Below, piece by piece: positions 1 to 11,736 of a stretch of DNA of 64,000 nt; position 1 is the stretch's first letter; each line of letters begins with the position of its first letter. Source of the DNA: Lonicera japonica (taxonomy: Eukaryota; Streptophyta; Magnoliopsida; Dipsacales; Caprifoliaceae); contig CM038463.1 of NCBI GenBank assembly GCA_021464415.1, positions 5,456,001-5,520,000 of the forward strand. The letters run 5' to 3'. The position numbers and the translations under genes are program-made. The notes under the pieces are model-generated. The model searched no databases. It was not told the DNA's origin and saw only the letters and a program-made list of their open reading frames with translations.

Positions 1-168
1 CGAATTAAAAACTTCAGCCATTTGCTCCCATGTTTGCGGGTTATCCCGCTCACACCACTTACCATTATAGGTGATTTGTTTCCAAACCTCGCACAAAAAG
101 ATTTCGTCAGGTATTAAAAATACATTTATATCTTCAGATTGGTTATTGTTTGAGCTTGAAGAAGTCAT
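1..168 (-). CDS. Partial N-terminus of an unidentified, possibly Myb/SANT-like protein
   Basis: An open frame starts at an ATG at 168 and runs off the left edge, giving 56 residues. It begins with a Ser/Asn-rich tail (MTSSSSNNNQSED) followed by a segment with evenly spaced Trp, Leu and acidic residues (PDEIFLCEVWKQITYNGKW, then TWEQMAEVF). The spacing resembles the first helices of plant Myb/SANT-like or trihelix-type DNA-binding domains often found beside transposon-derived genes, but this is an inference from pattern only. It lies downstream of, and in the same direction as, the Mutator-like transposase remnant, so it could be an accessory frame of that element or an independent gene. Too short to identify. 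Confidence 0.3.
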   Translation of the reverse strand, partial: MTSSSSNNNQSEDINVFLIPDEIFLCEVWKQITYNGKWCERDNPQTWEQMAEVFNS

Positions 169-344
169 TATTGATTGAGAGTGATATGAAAATAAAGTAT
201 GTACATATGATGATTTTATAATGTTTACATAGGCGTGGGTTGCTACAGTACATGAGTTGGAGCACTGATATGACAATACACTGCAGTGTCATTACGCTCA
301 AAATCCAAATGCATGCCTGAGATGACAATACGCTTGTTAAATTT

Positions 345-565
345 ATAATAATGTGACAGTACACTATGCATTAACAGTTATCCTGACAATGGAGTCTGAC
401 AATGATGTCTGCTACTTTTAATTCAAATTTAAATAGGGGCATACTATGCGTCAACAATCATAACGTAACGTAAATATCATAATAACATGTGATAATACAT
501 TATGCATGAACTGTCATCATTATAGTGGAGGCTGACATACTTCGAATCCTGAGTGACACTCATAT
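345..565. repeat. Two-copy degenerate repeat next to the MULE remnant
   Basis: Two segments about 140 bases apart share the order GACAGTACACTATGCATTAACAGT (split here as GACAGTACACTATGC / ATTAACAGT) and GATAATACATTATGCATGAA, each followed by a short stretch ending in GTCTGACA or GGCTGACA. Weaker relatives (GACAATACACT, GACAATACGCT) occur at about 271 and 323. Bases 169-639 otherwise hold no coding signal. Subterminal repeats of this kind are common in Mutator-like elements, which is the likely context. Confidence 0.4.
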
Positions 566-639
566 TTAACAAATACAACACATAATGAAAATTTACGTAG
601 TGTGCAAATTAACAATATATCATAACTGAACCGAAAATC

Positions 640-3244
640 CTAGTAACAGAAACTATGAATACTGAAAGCTAAGCAAAATACAAAAAAGGCAACATGTCTA
701 CTTATAAGACAACAACAGTTATTTTTTTTTCGAGGACAAGTACGTTGATCATGTCCCGCCTCCCCACAAATCTCACAATAGTTGTTTCTTCGACGATCGC
801 TTACGTCCATCTCATTATGAATGCGCCTAGATGGACGACCCTTCTGACGCAATAAATTTGAATTAGGGATCAAAACACCTGCACCGGTATCAGGCAAATG
901 GGTTTCCCAAAATTCATTTGGCAAAACAGGATACAAAGTACGAGAATATGTAGCTACGTATGCCTCAAGACTCAAGTCTTGATGAATTAAATACTTCAGA
1001 TCTACCCTTAGTTTAGCACACACCGCCATGACATGTGCACAAGGATATTTATAAATTTTTCACCTACCGTAGCTGCATGTGCCTTCCTCGATGTTTACAT
1101 TCTTCATTTTTCCTTTAGCTGATGTGACGGAGGTTATTCCCTACAAATTGTTATGCCTGTAAACAATATATTTGCTGATATCCTTCGTAACCTCTGATAA
1201 TTTAAGCGCCATGAATGTCGTGTGATCCAGCTCAGGATTGGCAAGTCTTTGTTTCCCTTCATCGCCTCTATTACAAAAGTACGAAATAAGACGATGAAAA
1301 ATGAGCTGCACCGACGCAGTAACAGGCAAAGACCTGGCTTCAATTAAAATCCCGTTAAAAACTTCTGAAATATTTGTCGACTTTATCCTATAGCGAAACC
1401 CTCCATCGTGAATAAAAGTCCATTTCTCTATGGGAATTTGGTTGAGCCACCTCCATGGCTTCTTTCCTTCACTCTCTTGCTGTTCATCGTATTCTTTTAT
1501 CATGTCAATGTACTTATTGAATTTGGGTAAGCAGTAACAGCCTTCCACATTAAGATCCTTAACGTCTCATCTGGTTTACATTTACTTGTGAAGTTACTGT
1601 GGACATGTCGCATACAAAACCTATGGTACGTCATTGGCTCTTGAAATTGTGGGTGGGAATTAATTACAGAAAGAATGCCCCTGTGGCGATCAAAAATTAA
1701 GCATACTCCGTCTCTTCCCTTCACAACATAATGCAAAAGTCGCGTAAGAAAATAATTCCATGTGTTGTGACTTTCCTCATCGCCGTATCCAAACGCAAGT
1801 GGAAATGTCCCTTCGCTGGCATCCATGGCCATTGCAACAAACAATTTTCCATTGTACTTACCACGTAGATGTGTCGCGTTTACACTTATAACAGGTCGGC
1901 AATGCATAAAGCCTTCAATAGACGCACTAAAGGCCCAAAAGTTCTTGTCAAAAATACGATAATGCCCATCATACACCTTGCTTTTACATTCGTGGATTGT
2001 GCGTGGGTTGTTGTACTTAATGGCGGCCAAATATCTGGGCATAATAGCATAAGAGTCTTTCCAATTGCCAAATAATTTTTCAATAGCCTTTTGTTTCGCA
2101 TTCCATGCCTTTCAATATGAAATCTTGTAGCCATATTTATCCTTAACAAATGCAACGATAACGCGAATCTTAAGGCCTAGATCAACCTCAACCAAGTGTT
2201 TTACTTTGCTGGCAATGAATTTACAGTCTAAATGTTTGTGAGTTAATTTCAAACGATCAAACATGCATGTGTGGGGACCCTCGTACTTGGTTATCTCAAA
2301 TTGCCCGTGTTTTTTCTTCCTCTTACACGCACGAAGCCACCATCTGCACCCTTTTTCATGCAATTTACACCTAATTGCCCATGTATTTGCCTTTGATTCA
2401 TCGACGATAAATTCATTTGCATTCTTAATTGCAAATGTTTTACGGCAATCTTCAACTCATCTTTAGTCTCGTACGTCAGCCCTTTTCGCAATTCATTTTC
2501 ATCTTCTAACTTCTCATTCATCGTCAACTCCTGGTCCACAAAAGTAACATTATACTGTGTGTAGAACGATGGTATATCTTCAGCAACCTGCTTAAACTGC
2601 TTCGATTCTTCTCCTTCATCACTTTCACTGTCGCTGGATTCTGTAAAATTGTTGAAATCTGAGCCCCAATCTTTATCCTCTCCAGTGGCGTCATCATATT
2701 CACTATCTCCACAGTCATACATGGCCTTGGTTGTGGGTAGATTCGGATTGTAAATCTTCTTCTTACTCCCACCAAATTCAAGGCTTTGTGATGGCTGCGA
2801 ACTACTCGGCAACTTAGAAATATAAGTGCATTGTGTCGATGGTGGTGAACTGTACGACCCAGACAATGGAAAATTTTCACCAATTGGCCCTACATCATAA
2901 TTCAGGACAATTTTTTCTATATATAACTCGATCACATTGACAAATAAAGCATTAAAAATAGTATCCAATGCAAACCGTAAGGTTCCGTCATCGTTAATTT
3001 CATGAATAAAGTAGTTACAAGTATTTGGAGACACAAACATTGGGCATCTACAGAAAATCTTTAACATCGACGGCGATCGGTCAGCATCCATAGCAGAATA
3101 AATAATTTGTACTAATTCCAAATAGGTAATATCTTCATTTAAGATAATGTCACTTTTGTGCGGAATATTGTAACCATAGCCATGCTCTCCGCTAATAATA
3201 TGTCCGCCCCAATATAAAAGCGTAAAAACTTGTCGGCTTGCCAT
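640..3244 (-). pseudogene. Mutator-like (MULE/MuDR) transposase, decayed
   Basis: The pieces read in the family order on the minus strand. An N-terminal PB1-like region and acidic linker (3244 to about 2500) is followed by the MuDR DNA-binding domain (about 2480-2115, with CRWWLRACKRKK and YEGPHTC). Then comes the MULE DDE core (about 2100-1550; SVNATHLRGKYNGKL, FDRHRGI, RFCMRH), a SWIM-type zinc-finger region (about 1130-1020, PCAHVMAVC) and a C-terminal CCHC knuckle CEICGEAGHDQRTC (about 745). Breaks seen: a frameshift near 2360-2400, an in-frame TGA after YKISY near 2115, a frameshift near 1530, and stops near 1140 and 1065. The usual first catalytic Asp of the D-G-T-H motif is Asn here (SVNATHL), and the SWIM finger reads CSYG instead of CTCG, losing a zinc ligand. 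The element is therefore inactive. Terminal inverted repeats and a 9-bp target duplication were not located. Confidence 0.85.
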
Positions 3245-3274
3245 TTTTCACCTTCAACACAATTAATCAAACTT

Positions 3275-3700
3275 ATCACTAGCTGATAATAAATAATATA
3301 TTTTCAATTGTCAAGATGTACAATATATGATGTTAAAATAAGTACATATATACATTCTTCAACACACTTGACTAATTATTCAAAATAGAAAATTATGCAT
3401 TAAGCCATACGAAATATGATAATAAATAATATACTTATAATTGCCAAAACGTACAATAAATAATGATAAAGACATTGTTTAACATAAAACTCATTTCTCA
3501 TTAAAATAAATACATGCATACATACAATCTTCAACATACTTAAATAATTGTTCAAAATAAAATATTAAGGATTAAGCCATACGAAATATGATAATAAATA
3601 ATATACTTAAAATTGCCAAGATATACAATATATGATGATAAACACTTTTTTAACATAAAGCCCTACGAAATATGATAATAAATAATTTATTCAAAATTGT
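3275..3700. repeat. Degenerate tandem repeat upstream of the MULE frame
   Basis: The motif GATAATAAATAATATA followed by CTTAAAATTGCCAAGATGTACAATA-like sequence starts at about 3283, 3418, 3588 and 3674, and the last copy is truncated. CCATACGAAATATGATAATA precedes the later copies. Unit length varies (about 135, 170 and 86 bases). It sits directly before the transposase start, as subterminal repeats of large MULEs do. Confidence 0.5.
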
Positions 3701-5141
3701 AAATCATCTCTTCCATAAAAAAATTAATTATAATGTAATATATTTAGCAAAAAATAGAGGTTTTTTGACACTTTTGTCCTATAGGAAAAAAATGTAAAAT
3801 ATTTGTTCCACTTTTGTCTTAAGGTACTCAACTTTTATTTTTAAACATATTTATAATAATGAGACTGAAGTGTCTTTGGATAAGCATGGAGTGCTAATAT
3901 CATTTTTTTTATATTTATACTAACAAATACATTCTTTAAAATTATAAAATAAATTTGTCAAAGAAAATAAATATTGAACATACATACATACATTCATTCC
4001 ACAAATCTATATCATAAATCCACAAATCTATATATATACATTATAATCAAACATATTTCTTTCCCATTATAACTTGATATTATGTGAAATATAACAATAT
4101 ATATTAAAAAATCAACTTTGTAATAAACTAACCTTCTTCTTTTCAAGTGAATAGATGGAGGTTTTGGAGTGCAATGGAGGTTTTGAAGTGCAATGGAACT
4201 TTAGGAATGAATGAATGGAGCTTAAATGAAGATGGTGACTTTCATGTGAGCATTCAGGCGGTTGTGTATATGTGTATATGTTAAGCTGCCTGCTGTTAGG
4301 TTAAAAGGAGTGAAAAGTGGTCGATTTAAAAACGCCGGATGAGCTAGTGCTTTTAAGCGTAAAAATGCTAGGGAGGATAGTGTTTTTTCGCGTAAAAATG
4401 CTATAGAGATCAGCGTTTTTACAACTTGAATTTTCATTTTTTTTTTTTTTTGAATCGCTGTTTTCAACAGCGTTTTTATGATTTGACTAGCGTTTTTAAG
4501 GGAAAAATCGTTATTTTGACCAGCGTTTTTAAAACTACCCTATTTCCACAAATATGTTCAAAACCACCATATTTTCCTAAATATGTTTTAAAACCATCAT
4601 ACTTGAAAAAAGAACTCCCAAACATGCCCTTAGTGTTTTTTACCCAAATTTCTATGGAGATATGTAATATATACAGTTAGATGCTTAGATAGTACTTTCT
4701 CCACTAAATCAAAAATTCATTATTTCGAGGTCATTCTATGGAGTTCTAATTATAACCTAGTGGTAGCCATCCACTTCGAGCGCATAATATTTTTTTTCTT
4801 GAATTACAATATATATTGTAGTAGCTTAATGGCGCATAACTTTAAATCTTTAATACAGTGAATTTGATACGCCTTCCAACAGAAAAAACTGACACAGTGA
4901 ATCACATTAACCAATTGAGCCCCCCTTTCTAATAGTACAGTTTTACTTTTAGCATGCTTACTGCATTTCAAATAGAAACAAGATCCGGGTCTCAATTCAA
5001 ATAGTAAAAGTGTAATAATTCACCATGAACAAGAACATTTCGACCTACCTATTACTTGTACTTAAAAATAAATAAATAAATAATAGAAACAGATTTCATA
5101 GAAGTAAAGATAGTTCATCGTAAATTTCTTTAAAAAATTCT
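3701..5141. other. Non-coding stretch with a cluster of GCGTTTTTA-type motifs
   Basis: AT-rich sequence without a recognisable gene. Between about 4338 and 4530 the words AGCGTTTTTA, GCGTAAAAATGCT and GTGCTTTTAAGCG recur at least seven times in both orientations around a T15 tract, forming a loose inverted array. Short GGAGGTTTTGGAGTGCAATGG-like duplicated words occur at 4155-4195. Nothing else is supported. Confidence 0.35.
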
Positions 5142-5402
5142 TTAAACAAATTCAACCATATGTTTTACCCCATTGGTTTGACCCGTGGGATTCCACTGAT
5201 TAGAAAGGTGAAATTGGGCATATATCAGGATTCCGGCAGTTCTTAGAGCAAAAGTAATTGATGCCATATTGGTATATTTTCCTCTTTGCTTAACTAGTAA
5301 ATTAACCCACTCGCTCGCCAAAAATCCAATCGCAATTTCCCATGCTACGTCAAATAATATAAGTTTGAGCTCATATACATAACCAAATCCAACATCAAAT
5401 AA
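5142..5402 (-). other. Open frame of about 86 codons, possible exon or gene fragment
   Basis: On the minus strand a stop-free frame runs from 5402 to a TAA at 5144-5142. It reads LFDVGFGYVYELKLILFDVA, continues with WEIAIGFLASEWVNLLVKQR and later ALRTAGILIYAQF. Two hydrophobic segments suggest membrane association. The amino-acid composition is balanced for such AT-rich DNA, which argues for past coding. An acceptor-like GACGTAG lies at about 5344. It sits only 300 bases beyond the 3' end of the kinase gene, on the same strand. I do not recognise the protein. A chance frame or a captured gene fragment are both possible. Confidence 0.22.
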
Positions 5403-5715
5403 TTAAGATTAATTTATCTCCACAGTTTAAACAACATATATAACACACAATTATACTATATAGAGATTTATCCTTCCTTCCATATGCTGAATCAATATAA
5501 CTTATGATTTTCCCATCATATGTCGAGTATGTAAAAGTGTAAAACTTTATGTATGAATAGCAGAAGATATGATTCAACTTTCAAGATTCCATTCACTACA
5601 AAAACTTAAAAGAAAAATTATACTCAGTCTACCAGTAAAAGTGTAAAACATCGGCAATTTAATAAAATGCTATTACAAAATGCTATTATAGAAGGTATGA
5701 AAATATAGATGATAA

Positions 5716-8700
5716 TCATGGACCACGAACCTTGGTGAAACAGAAACAGCCATTAGCTTGGTCTTCAGGTATCATTCCACCTCCCTTGCTCGTATCTATA
5801 GCTTCTAACAATTGCACAACCTCGTCCATCTCTGGGCGTTTCCCTGGGTTCGCATCCCAACACTTGCGCATTATGCTTGCAAATGCACTCGGGCAACATC
5901 TTGGAACTTCTGGTCGTAAATTCTGTTCAAACCAGTACAAGTCAAAATATAAGATCCTCAATTTATAGAAATTAGGGATGTGTTAAAATGTAGGCGGAGC
6001 TATGTAGGAGCAAGTGGGGGCGAGCATCCCCATTTGATTTTGGAATTTTTTTACTATATATGGAGTATTTTATGACCAAAAAAAAAATATATATATATAG
6101 GGATTTATGTGTAGAAACTAATATTTGAGGGTAACCAAAGTGTAAAGAGCAAAACTATATATAGGAACCTACATGTGAAACTTAAAATTTGGTTTTAAGG
6201 TATTTAGACTATAAAATAATCCCCTCTCTCGCGGGCAAGAGAGAGAGCCTTATTTTTCTTAAATGTTTATCATGTTCATAAGACGATATAAACTTTTTTC
6301 ACAAAAATCTCATGTGGGACTTACCCATTTTCATTACATTTTTCTATCTCAAGTAGATCGCTTTGAGTGACACCATAACCATGTTGAGCAAACAAATATA
6401 CAATTTTGATGTACACACAAAGGATAACACGAATCTATAATAACATTTCACAACCGTGTGAGGTCCCACTGAAAATTACACTAAAAATGGCTCGAAAATG
6501 GTATTTTACCCATTTTTCCAACACGGGGCAAGGTAGTCCTTTCTTAGATCTACTTTTTAATATTTGCTATAATTTTATTTATTAATTACTTACATAATAT
6601 TAGTTGTGTTTCTTGATTAATTGCATAATATTATCAATGCAATTATATTTGCATTGTATTATTATAATTTATCGTAATTGTTCATATTCGTTACTTGAGT
6701 TGTATGAAGTATTATTATTAATCTATTATATTTACGTTCCAATTTTATGACTTTAAATATGTTTTTGTGTGTTTTGAATTCCCCCCCCCCCCTCCCCCCC
6801 CGCCCAACCCAAATTCCTGGCTCCGCGACTGTGTCAAAAGCTAGTCACGGTTTAGGTTTCTAGTAGGTCCTAAGGGTTGACCATAGTGGACTCGAACGAA
6901 TAGTATCCAAGGGAAAACCTAGCTGGAAGTGTGCCAACAAGGACATTTGGCCCTTTTGGGGTGGTTTTGTGGGGGTGGGAAGGGAAGATGTAACAACCCT
7001 ACTTTGTGGGAGGGCTACTATTTGAGCCCAGTGTGTCTGTAGTAGGTGCTGCCAGCCTACACACTATGAGTGTTCATCCCCCATCACATGGGTAAGGTGA
7101 ATTGATGTGCCGTTTATGTGTGATCACTAGTCCTTCCTGGTAAGAAAAGCAAAGCCATGTGGGTTTGCGCCCAAAGCAGACAATATATTACTGGACTGTA
7201 CTGGGACAGAATCATTGAGCTTAAAATCTGTGTTATGTAAATGACAAACCTGTCGAACAACAGCAGAAGATACTTCGGCAAAACTAAGATCAGGGTAAGG
7301 CATATCACAGCAATAGATTTCCCATAAGCATATGCCAAAACTGTAGACATCGCATTTCCTATTATAAGGCTTACCATCGAGCACCTACAAAATAAATAAA
7401 ACCCATTAAATTATTTGTTCATCTTCTTCTAACCCAGAAAGGATGGCAAAGCTTCGGTGAATTAATTATGGTCTAAAGGGTCCAAATTTTACATATTACC
7501 CAATAAAATTTACAGTGAAAGACACTAGTTAGTATCCTTTATCAATTTTCTTTTAGATAATGTGATATAGAATTGGTAGAGTACTGAACAGTAGGAAGAT
7601 ATCACATACCTCTGGGGCCATGTACCCTAGGGTGCCAGTTTCCCCAGTCATGTCCCTCGGATTTTGAGCTTCAACTCGAGCAACACCAAAGTCGGCAATT
7701 TTTAGAGTTCTGTTAATATCTAGCAACATATTTTCTGTTTTGACATCACGGTGTACTATCTTTTTAGAGTGGAGATAGTTCAAACTACAAAATTAGAACA
7801 TACAATCAAAATAAATACCGTAAATGAAAACTCATCTATGAACTATTTCAAATCCATGCTTATGAAGTGAATAAAGGATAGCCTTATGCCAAAGAATGAA
7901 GAGAAAAGTAGACTCACCCTCTAGATAGATCCAAAGCAAGTTGAATCACAATCTTGAATGAAAGTTTCTTTCTACTGTTCCTGATTAAGTATTTCTTTAG
8001 AGTGCCACCTGGAAGATACTCGACAACAACACAACAAGCTCTAGAAGGAATTGAATTACGATTATCATTTGTGCTGTTGGAAGGGATCTTAAGATTTGAT
8101 GTTCCCATTGAAGCTCCTACAAACTATAACAGAAACCAAGTTCAAATTCAAACATAATCATTCAAAGAGACTGCACCACAATATCCTTGAAAAACGGAAA
8201 GGAATAAAATAGGCAACTTAATTAATAGTCATCATTAGTGGTTAAGAATGCAACTTATTTTCTATTTAGAAATTTGGTGATCATGTCCCAAGAAAGAAAT
8301 GGGACTATTAATTGCGTTATTTGGGCCTCCAGTAGTTATTTTGGTAGTCCTGACCTCCCAAAGTTCTACTTATTGTAGGTTTGGTCCCCATTTTGGATGG
8401 TTCCCATCCTTTGACCAAGTTGACCGTTCAGGCGTTCACCCTCTTGCAATATATTTTTATAGCCCGGAAATACCCATGAAATGGCTTAATTAAGAGCATC
8501 CCAGTTTAAGCAATAAACTTTCAAAGAAGAGCACTTGGATTTCTATGGATTTTTGTTAAAGTTAGGCTGCTGACAGTTGTGGAAGAAAAGTGAACAAGTT
8601 TCAACTAGCATAATTTTGATTTTTTGCACCGAGATTCTTCAACTTCAGGGAGCTAAGATAGATATGGATATTTCCTTTGAAGTTAAAAATGGTGTTCTAG

Positions 8701-10353
8701 TGTTCTTGATTTCAAAACTCAATACATGTACGTCTAATATATAGATGTATCTATATCTATACAAAGCTTCTTCTTTTACAAAGACAGAGAGAGAGATATT
8801 GTAACATGAAGTCGCAATAGGTTCATCTTTAGAGAGAAAGGGAATAGGATGAAAAATAATACAAAGTATTACGAAAATAGAAAATGGGCATATATGTCTT
8901 TTTTATTTTGAAAAGAAGGGTGTTTTAGTTATTTAAAAATTTATTTAACAGTCAACTTGGTCAACGGATGGAAACCATCCAAAACGGTGCAAAATGTACA
9001 ATAGGTATAACTTTGAGGGTCAAGGTCAATTTTATATAACCATTGGAGGCCAAAGGCCAAATAACCCCTATTAATATGAGGCGGAGGGAGTATTTAATGT
9101 TTCTTTGTAAAATGGCGTGTACAATAAATAAATAACAAGAATAAAGCATTTACCTTCGTGACATTTGGATGGTCAAGCTTATGCCAAACAGCAACCTCCT
9201 GCCGAAACGATGACCGAAGAGCAGTAGTTTCGGCAGCTGTGGCAATACCCTCCTCCCCCCAATCCAAAACCTTCACTATAGTATTTAGAACATTTATAAT
9301 TGTGAGAACCACACACACATATATCTAGGTATAGTTAACATATAGATAGAAAAACCAATTGCATGTAGAAAATAGCTTTTCATCAATACATACTATAACT
9401 GATGAGCGAAAACTTAAGATGAAGAGGTCTCTTTAAACGGTTGGGGCTTTTTTGGAGCTATGTAAATAGAAGCATCATGGTTCTTTTTACTTTAACTGCT
9501 CAACTAATGAAAATCATTCTTAAGCATTGAAACACATCTTACTAGTCAAGAACTCTTGTAATACACAGTCATCTAGTATAAACAATAAAACTTGGAAGAA
9601 TGAGCCACTTCAAACTTTCTAGAACGACCTAGATCAATAGCAAGATTGGCATCATATATAATTGTAGATATTTGACATTTTTCCATGGTGGTACGCTTGC
9701 GACATATTGATCATCACGAGACCCATTATTAGAATATTACTCAATACTTGCATATTTAGAAGTCTGCAATTAATAGGGGGAAGTAAAATAACAAAAAGAG
9801 TTGAAGAATTAAGGCTCCATGTTTATTGATTGCAATGCAAAATTTCACCTAGCAAAACAGTTTAGTTTTTATACACATACAAATATGATTTCAAGAAAGT
9901 AATAATTGTATCACAAAACTCCTCAAAACAAACAACATGCATACTTCAGTATAATAACCACAGATCTGAACATAGCAATAAATCAAACAGATATAGAGCA
10001 AACGAAGTAAATTTAAGATCAACCCATATTCTTAAAGTATTACCTGCAACATCTTGGCCATCATAATTACCACGATACACAGTACCATAAGTCCCATGAG
10101 CAATAACATTTCTTATATCCAATTTAGCCAAATCAATTTCCCACTCTTCCTTCTTTGTATTATTACCTTCACTATCCTTTTCCCTAGACCAAACTTTACT
10201 CAAATGCTTCTCCAACTGTACATCCCAACTCTTAAAATCAATCTTATCTGCTCTCAAATACAAATCTTTGTTACTAATACTACCCAAATCCTTTTCCTTC
10301 GACCCAAATCCAAACCGTCCTTCATCACTCTTCAAATCCATTTTTTTTATCAA
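5716..10353 (-). CDS. Raf-like MAPKKK / MRK1-type Ser/Thr protein kinase
   Basis: Six exons join in frame with GT-AG borders: 10353-10044, 9275-9154, 8123-7918, 7784-7610, 7384-7250 and 5922-5716, giving 384 residues. The first 75 residues are a family-type leader ([16 protein letters not shown]). The kinase domain follows: glycine loop [10 protein letters not shown] (about 86-95), the ATP Lys in AVKVLDW (Lys105), catalytic loop HRDVKTEN (Asp226), DFG at 244-246, APE at 269-271, and the tail [10 protein letters not shown]...CFCF near the end. The sequence closely matches what I know of Arabidopsis MRK1-like group C Raf kinases, which phosphorylate Ser/Thr and are likely soluble cytosolic enzymes. 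No catalytic residue is missing, so it looks functional. The ATG at 10353 is preceded by a TATA box about 300 bases upstream. Introns 2 and 5 are swollen by transposons. Confidence 0.93.
5989..6831. mobile_element. Non-autonomous hAT element in the last kinase intron
   Basis: The ends carry inverted GCGGAGC words: TGTAGGCGGAGCTA at the left and GGCTCCGCGACTG at the right, the widespread plant CAGTGGCGGAGC-type hAT terminus. It is flanked by an 8-bp target duplication, TGTTAAAA (5981-5988) and TGTCAAAA (6832-6839), with one mismatch. The interior is AT-rich, has a C-rich tract near the right end, and contains no transposase. Confidence 0.68.
8292..9090. mobile_element. Stowaway-like MITE with long inverted arms in kinase intron 2
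   Basis: The right end reads GGCGGAGGGAG followed by TA, the classic Stowaway (Tc1/mariner) terminus. The reverse complement of about 8945-9090 matches 8292-8435 over about 140 bases, including GGATGGTTNCCATCC, TTGACCAAGTTGAC and GTTATTTGGG words. The left tip has decayed. No protein is encoded. Confidence 0.6.
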
Positions 10354-10650
10354 CCCAATTGGAAAATTCTCAATGTTTCTTTATGGGTACTATTAATATC
10401 ATCAAAAGATTGTATTTTTACTTCATAAGATAAGATGAAAAAATAGTAACATAGAAATTAGCATGAATCCAAAAGATACGTCAAAACAAAGGAGAGGGAT
10501 ATCGGGAGTGAAAGGGGGAGGAGAAAACTGAAGCTAATTGGTGGGTATGTTGAATTGAATAGATTGATTTCAGAAATGGGAAAGGGAGGAATTTGTGGAG
10601 GAGGTTAAAGAAGGAAATAGAATGAATATTTTTTTTTATATATGTAAAGT

Positions 10651-10660
10651 GTTTTTATAG
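10651..10660 (-). promoter_or_regulatory. TATA box of the kinase gene
   Basis: CTATAAAAAC on the minus strand lies about 300 bases upstream of the kinase ATG and is followed by a purine-rich leader. Its position and match to plant TATA boxes suggest a transcription start near 10620. This is inferred from sequence only. Confidence 0.4.
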
Positions 10661-11736
10661 AGAGAAGAAAAGGTGGGAAGAAGTATAATAGAATCGCGGG
10701 TATTTCATCAGCAGAAATCAGATGCGCTTGCTCCGCGGTGTATGACTGAGTATTTCAACTTCCATAATAATAATCAAAAAGAAACCAAGTTGGTTTGTTA
10801 TATACTTCTCTTTTTCAGTGGAATTTTTTTTGGCACTAGTGGAGTATATTTGTACTTTGTACTTTGTGGGTATACAAATATTCCACTAGTGGCTGGCTTT
10901 AAATAACTTTTACTGCTATTCTCATTCATGAAGTTTGGCCTGCCTTTGACACAAATGTTTGGTGTGAAAATTAAACTGGTTTATTTTAATGTCAATAAAA
11001 TAAATTAAAAGAAAAGAAAAATACATTTTTAAGCACATTTATTTAATGGTATTAAGGTTAATCTGAAAATTGACTGAGTTGACCGAATCAATATAGACCG
11101 ATCCATAAAACTCCAAGTCAAAAAAAAAATCAAAACTAAAAATGAGAAATTCGAATAGCTACCTTGACCATCTTCCAAAGTTTTAAATAAACTACTGATC
11201 AAAGGCTTTAAGGGCAGGCTGCTCTACATTTATCCACGCCATAGTGACTCCCTAAGCGATCTTCTTCTAGTTGCGGGACGAAATCCGATAGCCAATTGCT
11301 GGCTCTGAATAGCCAGCCCAGCAATACGCTCAATTCTTCCATAACATAACGGGAAAGAATCTAAGGTGATTAATGAACAAAATATTGCAAAATCAGATGA
11401 ATGAACCACCGGAACATGTATGAGGGTTGGTTTGATTGCCCAACTATGGTGGAATATTTTTGAGATATTAATAAACAAAACGTATTTCTATTTATCAACA
11501 ATATCTTTCCGTTTTGTCCAAGCAGGATCTAACGTATCTGCTTTAGTTTGGTTCGGGTTCGGGGTTAGTTAGTCCAAAAAGGATAGACTTTTATAAGGAT
11601 ATATTTTTCATTAATTGCACGTTATGATTCTCTTAAAAAAATTATTAATGCGTACTTTTATTATTGAATTAACTACATGATATTAAGAAATTTTTTATCA
11701 TATGCATAATGGTAAGATAATTCATCATTTATTTAA
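10661..11736. other. Intergenic, with one unidentified segment of higher GC
   Basis: Mostly AT-rich without genes. Bases 11210-11350 stand out by composition, and the minus strand reads openly through them (residues such as RIERIAGLAIQSQQLAIGF). This could be an organellar DNA insert or a gene fragment. I could not match it to a specific plastid or mitochondrial gene, so it is left unassigned. Confidence 0.2.
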
